A stretch of 64,000 nucleotides of DNA from Arma custos (GCA_037127475.1 CM073759.1:181023000-181086999), one strand, 5' to 3'. Shown: positions 44,590 to 56,315, counted from the first letter of the stretch. Program-made: numbers and translations. Notes: a model not told the origin generated them from the letters alone.

Positions 44590-44684
44590 GCTAATTGATT
44601 AATCAAATACGCAACCTTTCAAATGTAAATACCGTACGATATAACAAGCAGCTCAGTACTATCTAGGTACTATCACCGGTATCA

Positions 44685-44830
44685 GTTCCGTAGGTCGTCG
44701 CTTCGAGTGGTCACTCCCAGCTTTAACTTTTCATTCGCTTCGTCTTTAATATCCTAGAAAAAATATATATTGCACACACTGTTTAGGTTAAATCATCATT
44801 CACAGCTTTCTTGATTTTGAAAACATTATT
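44685..44830. repeat. Dispersed repeat D, copy 2
   Basis: ATCAGTTCCGTAGGTCGTCG, CTTCG and later ACTGTTTAGGTTAAATCATC. The first block recurs at 63728 (ATCAGTTCCGAAGGTTGTCG) and the second near 36594. Confidence 0.5.
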
Positions 44831-45009
44831 TAAAAACATGAAATAATTCACAATATTTATGTATTCAATATTAATTAGGGTTTAAAATCGAATTTAATGA
44901 ATATTAAACCATATTTAAACATATTAAATTATTAAAATAACATTTAAAAATATTAAATTAACAAATATTTATAAATAAATAAATAATTAAAACAAATTAT
45001 ACTAAGGTA

Positions 45010-45450
45010 TTATAAATTACACATTCCAAAGGGTGAACGAGTCGCGTATTTGGGATCCTTAGTGACACCAATAAACGATGTCTCTACTGAGATAAGAAAA
45101 AGGATAGGGCGGCAAATAGGGCATATTTTGCCTTATATGAAAACTCTTCGCAGCAGATCCCTTACCAGGGGCACTAAACTGGTCATATACAAGACTCTTA
45201 TACTGCCTGTTCTTACCTATATTATAAACTCCTAGAAACTCCTAGAAAAGGTAGTGGACACAAGCCTTCACAGTACACGACGGACTGTTAGGCCAAGGCT
45301 TCGATGTGTTAATGGAGTGGCAGCAGATGCACGAAGCCTGCTACGGATCAGAAGCTGGAGAGCGACAGCACAAAATCGGCCCGAATGGCGGCGGCTCATT
45401 GAGGAGGCCAGGACCCACCCAGGGTTGTCGCACCACGAAGATAGATAGAT
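45010..45450 (+). pseudogene. RTE-type reverse transcriptase, internally deleted C-terminal part
   Basis: Frame 1: VAYLGSLVTPINDVSTEIRK, IGHILPYMKTLRSRSL, then KLVIYKTLILPVLTY. This corresponds to the FVYLGSLVKAD to RPVLTYG region of the 10.3-kb element. After LTY about 80 residues are missing, and a second frame gives RRTVRPRLRCVNGVAADARS, SWRATAQNRPEWRRLIEEAR and THPGL, the usual end of the protein. A short GATA-type repeat (AGATAGATAGA) follows at 45439, a typical RTE-like tail. A third RTE family in this window. Confidence 0.85.
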
Positions 45451-46119
45451 TTATAATCTATCTAATCTTACTAAATGTGTTTTTTAATTATTCTCTGCTT
45501 TCTATATTTGATTATTATTTTATTGGCCCTCAAGTCCTCAATTGAGTCCTGGCCCCCTCTATATTTTATTACATTAAAAGATATTAATATTTTGTAAGTT
45601 ATTATTTCGAGTAGTATTTAAATATCTGCTTCTTAGTTTGTAAGCATTGTTGATGATGTATTGGATTGACGATCAAAACTTACTTATTTCTTGATTCGAC
45701 TTGATAACATGCGTTTCGCTTTATTCATTCCATTTTTTTCCTATCTACTACAGTTCCATTTTTTTTTTTCAATGTTGAATTCTATTTTTTTTTCTCATTT
45801 ACATTTTCGGTTGCTAAGGATCACAATTGTAAGAAACTTATTCACCAAAATAAATAAATCAACAATATTAGAATAAATTAATCGCAGTTATCTCATCAAC
45901 CAGAAGACACATTTTAAGAGAACATCTAGAAGTTCTCTTTAAAACAGAACGAACATACTAATGTTATTTTTCTCGTAAGTAGTTCAAAAACTTTTTTTAA
46001 TGCGCATAAAATTCAAAAATTCACTTAAAATAATTAATACAAATCAATTGGAAAAATTAGAAAATCCTGCTACTGACAATCACCGGGCTACGACATACAT
46101 ATTTAAAGAAAAAATAAAA
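45451..46119. other. Gene-free stretch
   Basis: AT-rich, nothing recognised. Confidence 0.4.
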
Positions 46120-46420
46120 TAAACTGTACCACTACAAACCATGTAGTGTCTTAGACCATTGTCTTAACAGTACACAGTAGAGACTGTTTCTAGGATAATG
46201 GTTGGGAAGATGATCCCGAGATCACGCTCAACCACCAGGTTTTCCACCCATTACGGGTACCCAATTTATTGAGCATGGGTGATCCCCAGATGGGTTCGCA
46301 TATCACACAATACCCATCCTTGGCTGTTAGCAGATTGAATAATTTAGCTGCCACAGTCGAATTTGAACCCGCATCTTTTTGAATGATAAATCAGCACTCT
46401 ACACTCGGAGCTACCCTACA
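46120..46420 (-). mobile_element. tRNA-derived SINE, family A
   Basis: On the minus strand: GGTAGCTCCGAGTGTAGAGT head, box B-like GCGGGTTCAAATTCGAC, GGATGGGTATTGTGTGATAT, TCAATAAATTGGGTACCC, GGAAAACCTGGTGGTTGAGC, GTGATCTC, and the tail TACATGGTTTGTAGTGGTAC. Near full length. Confidence 0.82.
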
Positions 46421-46989
46421 TGCTTAAATATGTATCATAAATAATTTTAATTATTTGTGTAAAATGTATATATTTTGATATATAATATTTTAGTGAATGT
46501 TAGTAACTGTGGTTTAGAGGCTGTTTGTATTGAATAGATCCAGAAAATAAATACTCCATTACCAATTAATAATTTTTAAAAACTAATATTACAGAATTAA
46601 ATAGATCATTTTAAATCAACCATTTCTCCACATAAATAGTCAAAAAGGAGTATAATATTGCAATCATTATGTGCATCAATAACTCCTATAAGCCATTATA
46701 GACGATGTCTTTTGACCTATTAGAGTCATTAAAGATCTTGTTGGTTAGCCATCTGTCCTGAAACGGTTCGTCACTAACTGTATCGACAATTATAGCGTTT
46801 ATTGTAATTGCAAAGAAGAAGTCAAGGAAAATAACTGACTATTATAAGGCAATTAAAAGTAGCTACGGATCAGTCATTAAAGAAATGGATCAGGAATGTG
46901 GTTTATGGTATTCAATCATTTTATTACCGTGATTTTTATTGGAATTGCGGAGTATTCACCCGGTCGATATTTTCGAAGTGATTAAGCAG
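46421..46989. other. Gene-free stretch
   Basis: AT-rich, with possible LINE debris that I cannot assign. Confidence 0.35.
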
Positions 46990-47130
46990 ATTAAGATGGA
47001 TTGTAAAGTTGAAGAGATTTGTAACGAACAAATGTCTAAGATGTTATTAAGCGCTGTCCTGACTGGGGGATAGACCGAGGTGTAGATGGGAGGATTGCGA
47101 TAAGTTATTCGGAGGATTTAGGTTCGCTAA
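46990..47130 (+). pseudogene. Possible decayed LINE C-terminal remnant
   Basis: ATAGACCGAGGTGTAGATGG followed by GAGGATTGCGATAAG parallels the 43.03-kb remnant (CTAGATCAAGGCGTAGGTGA, GAGGATCCCG). Only the nucleotide pattern remains. Confidence 0.3.
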
Positions 47131-47640
47131 GCTTAATTATTATTAATAATATTATATTATTTTAGTTTTTCCTTCGTGGGGCAACTAAGGACCTATATCA
47201 AATCCTTATTTGTTTTTCTATTATTTTCTACGTTTCTTCTTCCAGTCTTTCTGACGACTTCAGGCCATTTTTTTCAATCTCCTATCTTTGGTATCCTTCT
47301 GTATTTAATATTTTTCGCCTAAATACTGTGTGGGTTGGGGTGTTCTACTCAAGAAATTAGGATTCTATCTAAACGTTTTATTTCTAACGATTCGATAGAT
47401 CATAGTCCTTAAATATTTGAGGCCTGAAATAAAATAAAGCTAACGGAATTTATGAAAAATCAAAGCAGTGATATCGACGGTCGATCCGAGTAAAGCATTA
47501 ATAAAGTTAATATCTGTGGTTTTTAATATATTTTAAAAAAAAATTAATAATTTCTATTATTTTACTTTATATTGTTTATTACTTTAAATATATCTAAATA
47601 TATTAATATAAATTATAAATATATTAATAAATATATTAAT
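47131..47640. other. Gene-free stretch
   Basis: AT-rich, with TATTAATATA-type simple sequence at 47585-47645. Confidence 0.45.
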
Positions 47641-47900
47641 ATATATTAAACCCAAGATCGCGGGTTCGTAGCCCGGCAGGTGGCCCTAGGATTTTTTAAG
47701 GGAGTAAAAAGTCCTTAGTTACGCCGTCCTTCGGAAGGGACGTTAAACGGGGGTCCCGAGCCTGTACGATGTCAGGAACTCGTTAAAAATCCCTATCCTA
47801 ATTAAACCTGGATAGGCAAAATTTAGAGCTCCCACTGTAGCATCGTCCGATTAGCCATAGCAGCATAAAGTGACGTTAAATGAACAAACAAACAAACTTT
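47641..47900 (+). mobile_element. SINE family C, best copy
   Basis: tRNA-like box B CGCGGGTTCGTAGCCCGGCA, then TTAAGGGAGTAAAAAGTCCT, CCTTCGGAAGGGACGTTAAA, GTACGATGTCAGGAACTCG, ATCCTAATTAAACCTGGATA, GGCAAAATTTAGAGCTCCCA, CTGTAGCATCGTCCGATTAG and AGTGACGTTAAATGA, ending in AACAAACAAACAAAC. The head upstream of box B is missing. The TTCGGAAGGGACGTTAAAC block is a recurrent central domain of SINEs in several invertebrate groups (family knowledge, to be checked by search). Confidence 0.82.
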
Positions 47901-48314
47901 AAATATATTATTTGTACTATTTTATAAAGCCAAATATAGAAAAATCATTAGTATGTTATATCACTAATCCTTCATCTTCCTCTTGTTGTAAGCCATAGAT
48001 AATTAAATTACTACATTTACTAAATCATTAGAAATATTATATAAAATTAAAAATCTCTAGGGTTTATTTAAAAGAGATAGAATTTTTATAAAAGAAAAAA
48101 GAGGTTATGATCATAGGATTTAATCTCATAATAATTAGAGAAATAAAATTTTAAAAACTTCAAGTCGAATAAAGAAACTATTTATTCTAAAATTTCTTTA
48201 TTAGATATTAGTAAAATTTACTAAAATCAAAGCATTTGTTAATTTATTAATTCTTTACTTATACCGTCTTTGACCCTGCCTTAAATATCATGAAAATGAT
48301 TCTAGATTGAAAAA
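47901..48314. other. Gene-free stretch
   Basis: AT-rich, nothing recognised. Confidence 0.4.
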
Positions 48315-48470
48315 TCGATTGAAGAAAGATACCGTTGCAATGAAGAAACATTACAAAGAAATCTCAAACTTGGCAGCTGACATAAGAAAATGACATTGAG
48401 CTTTAATGGACATTATTACTAGGCATCCCTTAATAAGACTCACCAGTAAAATTGTTACTTACTTACTTAC
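48315..48470 (+). pseudogene. Decayed RTE-type reverse transcriptase segment
   Basis: KHYKEISNLAADIRK, stops, then ALMDII and ITRHPLIRLTSKI correspond to the LA..IR..R..FYGH..RM.P.RLT.KI region upstream of the basic tail in RTE-like proteins. Several stops. Confidence 0.5.
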
Positions 48471-48824
48471 AAAAAGGCAAGTCAACCACGCCATGGAATA
48501 GCCAAGTCAGAATAAATATCCAAAAAGCGAGAATAAAACCATGAGATATTATAGACAGAAAAATTGTTGGAACTAAGGTAGCAAATTGGATAGTTATATC
48601 AGAGAAGAAGCATTGAGAGAATAATATATTCTAATCGTTTAGTAATGTGTAGAATCTGTCACATTTATGTGCAATAAGCATTAATTAGCTATGAACATAT
48701 TCAAACTGTATACATCAAAGAAATCAGATAGAATGAAAAAATGGACAGAGCTAAGAAAAGGAATACGTGGAGAAAAGAAAAGATAAGGGAAGAATGGTTC
48801 GCGTGATCCTCCTGAATCCTATCG

Positions 48825-48825
<1 letters not shown>
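48471..48825. other. Gene-free stretch
   Basis: May hold further decayed RTE-like sequence (purine-rich), not assignable. Confidence 0.35.

Positions 48826-48905
<80 letters not shown>
48826..48905. repeat. (TA)n microsatellite
   Basis: About 80 bases of TA repeats; the Tyr/Ile frames on both strands are artefacts. Confidence 0.95.
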
Positions 48906-48906
<1 letters not shown>

Positions 48907-49617
48907 GATATTATTAATCAGATTAAAGTTTATAGGTATCTTTCCTTCATTACTATACTTCATTAGTTTTAATAAACTTTAAACAAACGGAATAGAAAAC
49001 TACAAAGATATATTCGAACCTAGGTCTTAGAAGGTTAATACATGCGTTCCAACAACAGGTGGATCCCTCACGATACGACAGAAGCTAGTAACAGAAGACC
49101 CAGAAGCAACGACAGCTGACACAAGACCAATCAACTGATACTGACTAACCAAAGGGGCGTGGTCTTCCCTATCGGCCTCGCAGATAATTGGTTTTTCTTA
49201 AGGTGGTGGGGGTAAAGAGGTGGAGTTAATAGCATGATGAACCAAGGATCCACTAAATTAGAGCGCTCTAGTCTTGACAGCTATAACTATTGTATAGTTT
49301 GTTTCTATAACGCTTAAGACACTTTATATTGGCTCTTATCGGTTGGTTTTCAGTAATAGAGAAAATATTTCTTTACAGCATCCAGTTTTATTTACAGTTG
49401 TATTTTGAAACAATCTTTACTATATTTTAACTAAATTATTTTATGGTCCCATAAATGGTTTGGAAATAAAAAAAATATCCTTATCTGATTATCTCAATGT
49501 AGTAATGGTTGACTGGGAGAAATCTTGAGAAATGTTGAAAATGGTTTGAGTCAATAATTTTTAAACAAAATAAGAATAACTATAAATAATATCAGTATAC
49601 ATTATATATTTGAGAAA
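48906..49617. other. Gene-free stretch
   Basis: GC-richer piece at 49060-49260 (AGAAGACCCAGAAGCAACGA, GGGGCGTGGTCTTCCC) unassigned. Confidence 0.35.
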
Positions 49618-49790
49618 AAAAATGGTCCGGGTAAGGTCAGAAAAAAATCTCTTACAAAAGGAAAAACTAACAATAAATTAATAATATTATAATAAATAAT
49701 ATAAAGTTCTCCTTATTTATGAGAATGTTTTCCGACTTCGACCAGTGCCATTTTCTTCTTCATAACTAATTTTAAATTACGGCAATGTTT
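49618..49790 (-). repeat. Pseudo-LTR-like fragment, family P2
   Basis: On the minus strand: ATGAAGAAGAAAATGGCACT, GGTCGAAGTCGGAAAACATT, AAATAAGGAGAACTTTATAT, and at the far end TGACCTTACCCGGACCATTT. Block order is as at 19745 and 37660, with extra AT-rich sequence in the middle. Confidence 0.6.
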
Positions 49791-51058
49791 GTGACTAAAT
49801 TGGTGGCCATCTACAGGGCCGAAAATAAACGATAACAGGATAATAATATATAAACAGTGCAGTATCAAAGAAAATATAACAGGTTAAATAGGCATAAATG
49901 ATAGCCATGACAAGAATGAAATCATAAATAATTAAGTTTAAAATATCATATAATTTATTAGGAATAACATGGGTGTAATGAAATTATGAAGATAATTATT
50001 TCAAAAACTTGTAAAAGTTATTGACTTTGCCCGATAATATTTATTGATTTCGCGTTTGAGGAATAACCGAAAAAAACAAAACATTTTCCATGAGTTCAAC
50101 GCCTAACTCATCTCCCACATAAAAAAAAGAAAGAAAATTTTTATCTCGGACATGGCATTTTATTTGAGCATAACTATGATAATTAGAAAGGTTATTAAAT
50201 TTAAAAACTTATAAATACTGTTACACTAGTACTCACGAAAGGTTAACTACTGTGTAGGGATCTATCTGCTTCCCTGTCAGTGGTTGAATAGAGTAGGCTA
50301 AGATTGCGCATGGTAGGTTTTCCAACAACTTATAGTGGCTAGATGAGCCGTAGAAGGGTCTACAGATACTACAAAGTCGATTCTCGATTGTTAACAGAAT
50401 AAATAATCTGCATACCATTGCCGGTCTCCACCTCGGGATCCAGAGCATATTTTCTTATCAAAGGTACATAGCACTGAACATTTTCGTTATGTATTTGTTA
50501 TACAACTATTAATGATAGGTTAAAACATGATCCAGGGTTATAAAACAATAGTTTACCACTTAATTAGGATGCACATAATTATAAATGTATTTTAATTTAT
50601 TAATAGTATTTATTTATACTACAATGCAATATTAAAAATATTTTGATATTATAGTCTATGAAACTATATTTCCTTTTCCAAGTGAGAAATGATATTAAAG
50701 AGTTTATACATATTTATAATGAAACTGTAATTTAAAACAAGGTCCAATTTTAAAATGTTTTGAAAATTAATACTTATAGAGAGCAGTTGGAGTGCTGGTG
50801 AACTTCTTAAAATAATTTTAATAATGTTCAAAATTTATGGCTGTGAAGTTGAGTGAATATATTATAGAAAAGTTGTAAATACTATAATATACATATATAT
50901 TATATGTAATGATACAACGAAATTTTTAACCATCTGCTGCCATAATTTTTGTTTAATAACGATATCCTTATTAATCATGGAGTCAAAACATGGCTACTGT
51001 TCATGTTTTTCATCCATAATTTTATTTATTAACACCTGTACCTAATTAATTATAATTA
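49791..51058. other. Gene-free stretch
   Basis: AT-rich. A weak SINE-A-like minus remnant is possible at 50230-50450 (TTGTTAACAGAATAAATAAT). No gene. Confidence 0.35.
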
Positions 51059-51460
51059 GTGGATCAACGCACCATGTGTATTAAAGTTTTAATATTCATT
51101 CTATATGCCTCTGAGTTATAATTACATATTTTTATTTAATTTCATTAGTTCAAATAATTTTTTGAGCAGTGTAGAAAACGTTCGGAGAGTGGAGTCAATT
51201 AATTTTAGTAATAAGCACTTTTTTTTTTTTACTTTAATGTTTATTAAAACAGATACGAACCCTGAAATGATAGTTTTATGAAATTATGTGAAATAGTTAA
51301 CTTTTTTTTTCACAAAATAATCCATGCAGAAAATAATAAGGGTAAATATTTATATAAATAATTATTACAAATTACTAATAGGAAATTACAGGAGAGTATA
51401 AACTAGAGACTCTGGCGGGTGCTGCCCTCTATTGGGAGCGGAGGGAAGCTCAAGTAGCGC
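51059..51460 (+). repeat. Dispersed repeat E, copy 1
   Basis: GGATCAACGCACCATGTGTA, CATTCTATATGCCTCTGAGT, CACAAAATAATCCATGCAG, GAAATTACAGGAGAGTATAA and GGAGCGGAGGGAAGCTCAAG recur in order at 56916-57212. This copy has about 110 extra bases in the middle (with a T-run at 51221-51232). Confidence 0.75.
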
Positions 51461-53433
51461 AACAGGTAGCCACGGCACCATTAAAGGAGATTTTTTGTTT
51501 ATAGCTGTCAACGATCCGTCTTCTTCTAGTATCTCTCTCTCTCTCTTTCTAGCATCATTTTCAGCCATTATTTATGTCAAAATTGACATTTATTGATTAC
51601 TTCGTATAGGATTATAGCCAGTAATATATTAACTTATAAGAAAGACCTGATTAATTTAGAAAAAAATAGGAATTAAATAAAAAAATTAAACTACGAAAAT
51701 CACGATTAGCCATTGAAAAGTAATAATACATGGTTTGCTAAATTAAAAATAGCTACAGTACGGTTTTTTAAAGTATTTAACATTTTTAACTCTTCGACAC
51801 AATTTTTTCTCAACATAAATTGATATTTTTCTAATGCTACGTATTTTTTCTGCTCATAAACCTGATTTACTTTTGAAGGTGGCGTATCTTAATACACTCT
51901 TTCTTTCATCAATAAAAAATAAACTATCAATAAACCATTTTTTTTACATATATTCACTACATTTTGAGCATGGTCGCGAGCTCCGGCGATTTTCAAGTCC
52001 ACAGTCATGTAAAATAAAATAAGTAATTGCATGATATTTTGAACTTTCTACGGCAAAATATCAGTTTAAATTAAGAACAAGAAAAATATTTTCTAAAAAG
52101 AATTAAATAAACTAAATCGAAAAAAAAATCCTACATAATGTCTGAGAAGTTTATCAGACCTCTAAAACCCTTATACTTTTTTATTTCTTTCATTTGTATA
52201 TAAATAATGTTAAATTATTTCTTAATTTTTTTATTATTTTTATTTTACTTCATTTTTTGTAGTTTTTAGTTCTTTTGTTCATATATGATTTGATTTGATG
52301 TGATAGGGGTTTAATAATTCGTACATTAATATTAATGTTTTTCTTTCATCCTTTTTGCTTGTTTTTTAAAAATGTTTTCTCTTGTCTCTTGTACCGAATT
52401 TTTCTCAATGTCAAATTTTAACCAATTGTGTATTATGTTTTTTTCAGTTAATATGTAATTTAAGCTATTTAAAATCTAAGGAATACCTACATTACTCTTT
52501 TCTTTAATTTATAACACATTTTCCTCATTCTTTCATGGAAATATCTACACTTTTTATTGACAAGTGGAATGTCTAGTTGATAGTCTAGTTGACTTCTGTT
52601 TATTGTAAACTCTCGATAAAGAAGGTATCATAATCAATTGATTAAGCTGAGTAGAAATTCACTGTATACCACATTACAGCAATATACTATCCTAATTAAT
52701 AAAATTTACAAAATCTCTATATTTATTTAATCATTTGTTAGCAATTTAGTGAGATTAGGGTAAAATATTTATTAGATTTATATATGTTTTTTTTATCCAC
52801 CACGATAGAGGGTGTGATATTTCCATGTACATTCTATAATAAATTAATTTTTTTAATAGATGTTTTTTTAATAGAAAAGTATAAGTAGGCTACATTACAA
52901 GTTATTGAATAACTACTTATTTTTAACACAAAATGAAAAATGAAATATTAGCACAAACATTTCATGTAATATTAAATTATAGTATAAAAAACTATATAGG
53001 CGTGCTTTAATCTATATAAATAAAAAAACTCGGCAAAACGTTTTTTTTCCATATTTTTGTAAAGGCACAAAGAAGGTTCTTATGGAGAGAAAATAAAGTA
53101 AAAATGACCAGGGAAATAATAAAAACAACAATTTTCTTTTCCCATACAAACCACTCTGTTCCCAGCTGTCAAATATTCGACGTCAATCAAAGCAAAACGG
53201 GCGTTAGTTATAGTAAAAGTTTGTTAGGGTTTGCGTGCCAATACTATAATGAGTTCCCTCAAATTTGTTTTCGCTCTTATTTTAATTTATCAAATATTAG
53301 TCATATTCAAATATAGTGATTTTTATTGTGTAACAAATGGTGTTATTTTACTTAATGAAGATCAGTAATCCCAAGTATATAATATAATAAGTGATATAGT
53401 AATGTATAATTACTGATAACAAAGTAAGCGTTG
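51461..53433. other. Gene-free stretch
   Basis: AT-rich. A minus-strand ATG frame (51386-51568, MAENDARKREREILEEDGSL) overlaps the end of repeat E and has no known match. A CT-repeat lies at 51530-51546. Confidence 0.4.
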
Positions 53434-53440
53434 CACGGTG
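53434..53440 (-). other. Candidate Transib terminal heptamer CACGGTG
   Basis: CACGGTGTGTAATTTTGCC begins here, about 345 bp beyond the 3' end of the transposase pseudogene. Transib termini start with a CACWRTG-like heptamer, similar to the RAG recombination signal CACAGTG (family knowledge). A matching right end was not found, so it remains a candidate. Confidence 0.4.
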
Positions 53441-53593
53441 TGTAATTTTGCCAATATAGGAGGACAATAATACTAAACGTCCTCAGAATGAGTGTTTAAT
53501 AATTTTTTTAATATTTAAGTTCTCAAACTAAGGCAATTAATGAGATTTATCAAGAATTATATCAACAACAAACAGGTATAATTTTAATAATTA

Positions 53594-53594
53594 C

Positions 53595-53670
<76 letters not shown>
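53594..53670. repeat. (TA)n microsatellite
   Basis: About 75 bases with a GTAT interruption; lies inside the putative Transib 3' region. Confidence 0.95.
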
Positions 53671-53674
<4 letters not shown>

Positions 53675-53784
53675 AATAATTTTTATTTATTTTTTTATTT
53701 CCTGATAAAGTACAATGAAACATACAATAAAATTCAACTCATAAGTATTAAATATCATTATTATTACTAATCTCATTAAAATAA

Positions 53785-55597
53785 TTAATACATTCCCAAC
53801 TTTCTTTGAAAGAAATTTCTATCAATGTCTGTAGTGTCGGTGTCAGTGTCAGGCTCAGAGGTGCTGCAATCGGGTGAAATGGGAGTGACATCACAATTTT
53901 CCAATTGCGAAAATTTCAACAGGTTCAGCAACTGAGGGGAAAGTTTTTGACGGTTGGTTTTTCCTTTTTTTCTTAAACCAGTAATAACTGGATCTGAAGC
54001 AATAAGTAACCTATTTAATAGGTCAGTATTTGTGTTCACCCTTGAATTTTTTCTGGAAAACAACTCCCTGAACCTCCTGTTGTGTTTATTCCTCGACTCT
54101 TGAGCTTCTTCCGACATTTGACCGATTGGGATTATGCAAATTCACTTTTTTCCGTGGAATAACACTTTATGGACAGTCACAGGCATACTGTACCATGGGT
54201 ATTCTTTTAGATACAAATTTCTTGCACTTTCTGCCAAGTTTTCAAAAGCATCCAAATTAATTTCATAGCCAGAATTAATGCACTGCAATATCAGCCCAAA
54301 CCGTTCAATGAGCTCACTGTTAACTCCTGTTATTTTCGATGTTATTTCTGCATTTTTGAAAAATTTACGAGCAGTATTGCCATCATTGGTGTTCCCAGAT
54401 TGCACTTTTGCTATATCCACCAGTAACCCCAACTCATTCCTGAATTTCTCCTGAATGATAGCCTTCTTTTTTGCGACTTTTGTTTGTTTCCAGGTCCTCG
54501 AACTTGGCCAAGTTTAAAATCGAGCCGATACGATATGTGCAAAATACATTCCATAAAACGGATTCCAGCATGTAACGGCGAAATCTCGATTTCGAGCAAC
54601 GAGGGATCCACATCTTTTGCTAAAATTGTTGAACTTGTTCATTTCGCTAGGCTTGGCGCGGCATAAATAACACGTTTGGGTAGAGGAACATGCGATGGCA
54701 TTACACACTTTTCCATCCACCATACAAAAAATCATGATAGGATCGACCTATATTTCTATATTGCTTATGGAAACTTTCGTTGGATTCAACGACTTTATAA
54801 CATGGTTTGTGCTGTCAACCTCTTTTTTAATTGTTTCAGGGGTCTGTTTAGTAATATGAATTTTACAGGTCGGCAATATCTGGTGGATGATGGTGCAGGA
54901 TTCGACCATATTACTTTTTTTCCCTTTCGCTCAATTGATTTAAAAAACCTTTGAATTGGCACAAGAGAAATGCTAAATAAATTTCCGTCTGAATACCGGC
55001 TATTTAACAAATTTTTGTTTATATCGTGATTGGTTTGCTCCATCACATCCCCATTTAATTATCAATTTTATACTTCCATTCGATAAATATAGCAAAGTTT
55101 GGATGACCCCAGATAAATAGACAAATATACGGTTAACCGTGTGATCGACTAGTGATTGCAATTTTACTTCTGCGGAAATTTCAGTTATTCTAATGTCAGA
55201 CGGATAGCACTTCTTTTTCGCCTGTTGTATTAGACAGTCAGGCAGGTACAACTGGGGACTAATTTTTCTTATGTGATCTCTCATAGAGCAATATTGACCC
55301 GTAGGTAGATTACTATCAATCATTAAAGCAAGAGCTTCATCAGGGGAAAATGAGCCAGGTTCATTTTCGTTAGACTTATGGGCTTTTTTAATGACAGTTC
55401 CACGAGTTGGAGAAGCAAAAGATATTTCTTTTACAAGAGCTGCTGAGTCTCGCTGTCCAAGAAGATTTAGGTTCAGGCTCAGCGCGGATGAAAGTTCTTG
55501 CGTGTTATGGCAAGCGACTATACCACTTCTAGCTCTCCGCCTTTGTGTCCTTTCGCTTGTTTTCCTAAACAGTTTAGTGGGTCTCCCTCGTCTACCA
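53785..55597 (-). pseudogene. Transib-family transposase (RAG1 core relative), frameshifted
   Basis: Read down the minus strand, one frame runs 55597-55000: RRGRPTKLFRKTSERTQRRR, then IIKWGCDGANQSRYKQKF. Near 55005 it shifts to SLVPIQRFF and SSTRYCRPVKF (55000-54800), returns near 54795 to MVDGKVCNA and STQTCYLCRA (54720-54650), shifts again near 54600 to SPLHAGIRFMECILHISYRL, and returns near 54470 to GNTNDGNTARKFF, YPWYSMPVTVHKVLFHG and MSEEAQESRNKHNRRFREL, RKNSR and LLIASDP. Stops lie at 54748-54750 and 54142-54144. Likely catalytic acids: D at 55042-55044 (CDG), D at 54715-54717 (VDGK) and E at 54097-54099 (ESRNK), which match the order and context of the RAG1 DDE triad; a CxxC pair follows the second D. 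The gene is dead, but the core is recognisable end to end. Confidence 0.85.
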
Positions 55598-55791
55598 CTA
55601 AAAATAGAAAAAAAACAACATGAAATTAAACAATTTTTCTGACCAAATGAAATTTACTTCATTAAAAAATCAAAAAACACTAAAAATTTGATTAAACAAA
55701 AAAAAACGTGAAAAAGACACCAATCATCATCCTGATTTTTTAATCTTGATATTATTATTTGTTTACTTTTTATTTTATTTTTTTTTGTAAT
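55598..55791 (-). other. Putative intron or insertion in the Transib gene
   Basis: AT-rich; acceptor-like TTTTTTTTCTATTTTTAG at its 3' end on the minus strand, donor unclear (GTAAAC near 55766 lies after a stop). Confidence 0.4.
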
Positions 55792-56001
55792 TTATTTCTT
55801 CCTCCTAATTTCTATTGTCGATGGTAGTTCTGCAATAGGAGTGTCTGCATTGCATTCAAATCCAACAACAAGATTATTCCGCAACCAGTAAACATTCATT
55901 GATCGAAAACGATCAGCTGTGCGATAAGAATTTTCCCAGTGCCACTCCAATATGTAAATTCCAGAAACTGGAAGGGATTCCATACATTTCCTTACAGACA
56001 T
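55792..56001 (-). pseudogene. Probable first exon or N-terminal part of the Transib transposase
   Basis: Starts with a real ATG (MSVRKCMESLPVSGIYILEW), includes NNLVVGFECNADTPIAELPS and ends IEIRRKK followed by TAA. It lies 194 bp upstream of, and in the same strand and frame as, the main block. That block begins right after a good acceptor (T-rich tract, CTATTTTTAG, exon at 55597). A GT donor before the stop is not obvious, so splicing is inferred. Alternatively the gap is an AT-rich insertion. Confidence 0.55.
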
Positions 56002-56204
56002 AATAACAAATTGATAATAACAGTTCAGTGAGGAGGTCTAGTGTAGAACAATTACAAACTTTGTTTCATCAACCCATTCAATTGATTACATTCTTTAAAA
56101 CTGCACTGGATCTAATGCCATCTGGTAATCATAAAATTGTAATCAGAGCTGATAAAACTCCTGCCAAAAACAGCTCGCCGTTTTAGGCTACTTCATCATT
56201 TACC

Positions 56205-56315
56205 AGAGCTCCACTTATCCCGGAGCATGATTTATCTTTCATTATATTTACTTGATGTATTCACCTCACAGTTGTAAATTTCAATAAATAAAAATTATAA
56301 ATACCTTAAAAAAAT
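56205..56315 (+). mobile_element. Jockey 3' UTR tail
   Basis: CATTATATTTACTTGATGTA, TTCACCTCACAGTTGTAAAT and TTCAATAAATAAA match the ends of the Jockey copies at 28.4 and 42.55 kb. Inserted just 5' of the Transib pseudogene and possibly responsible for the loss of its right end. Confidence 0.6.

Noticed and set aside
48751..48982. Overlapping open frames on both strands
   Set aside because: Both are produced by the (TA)n microsatellite.
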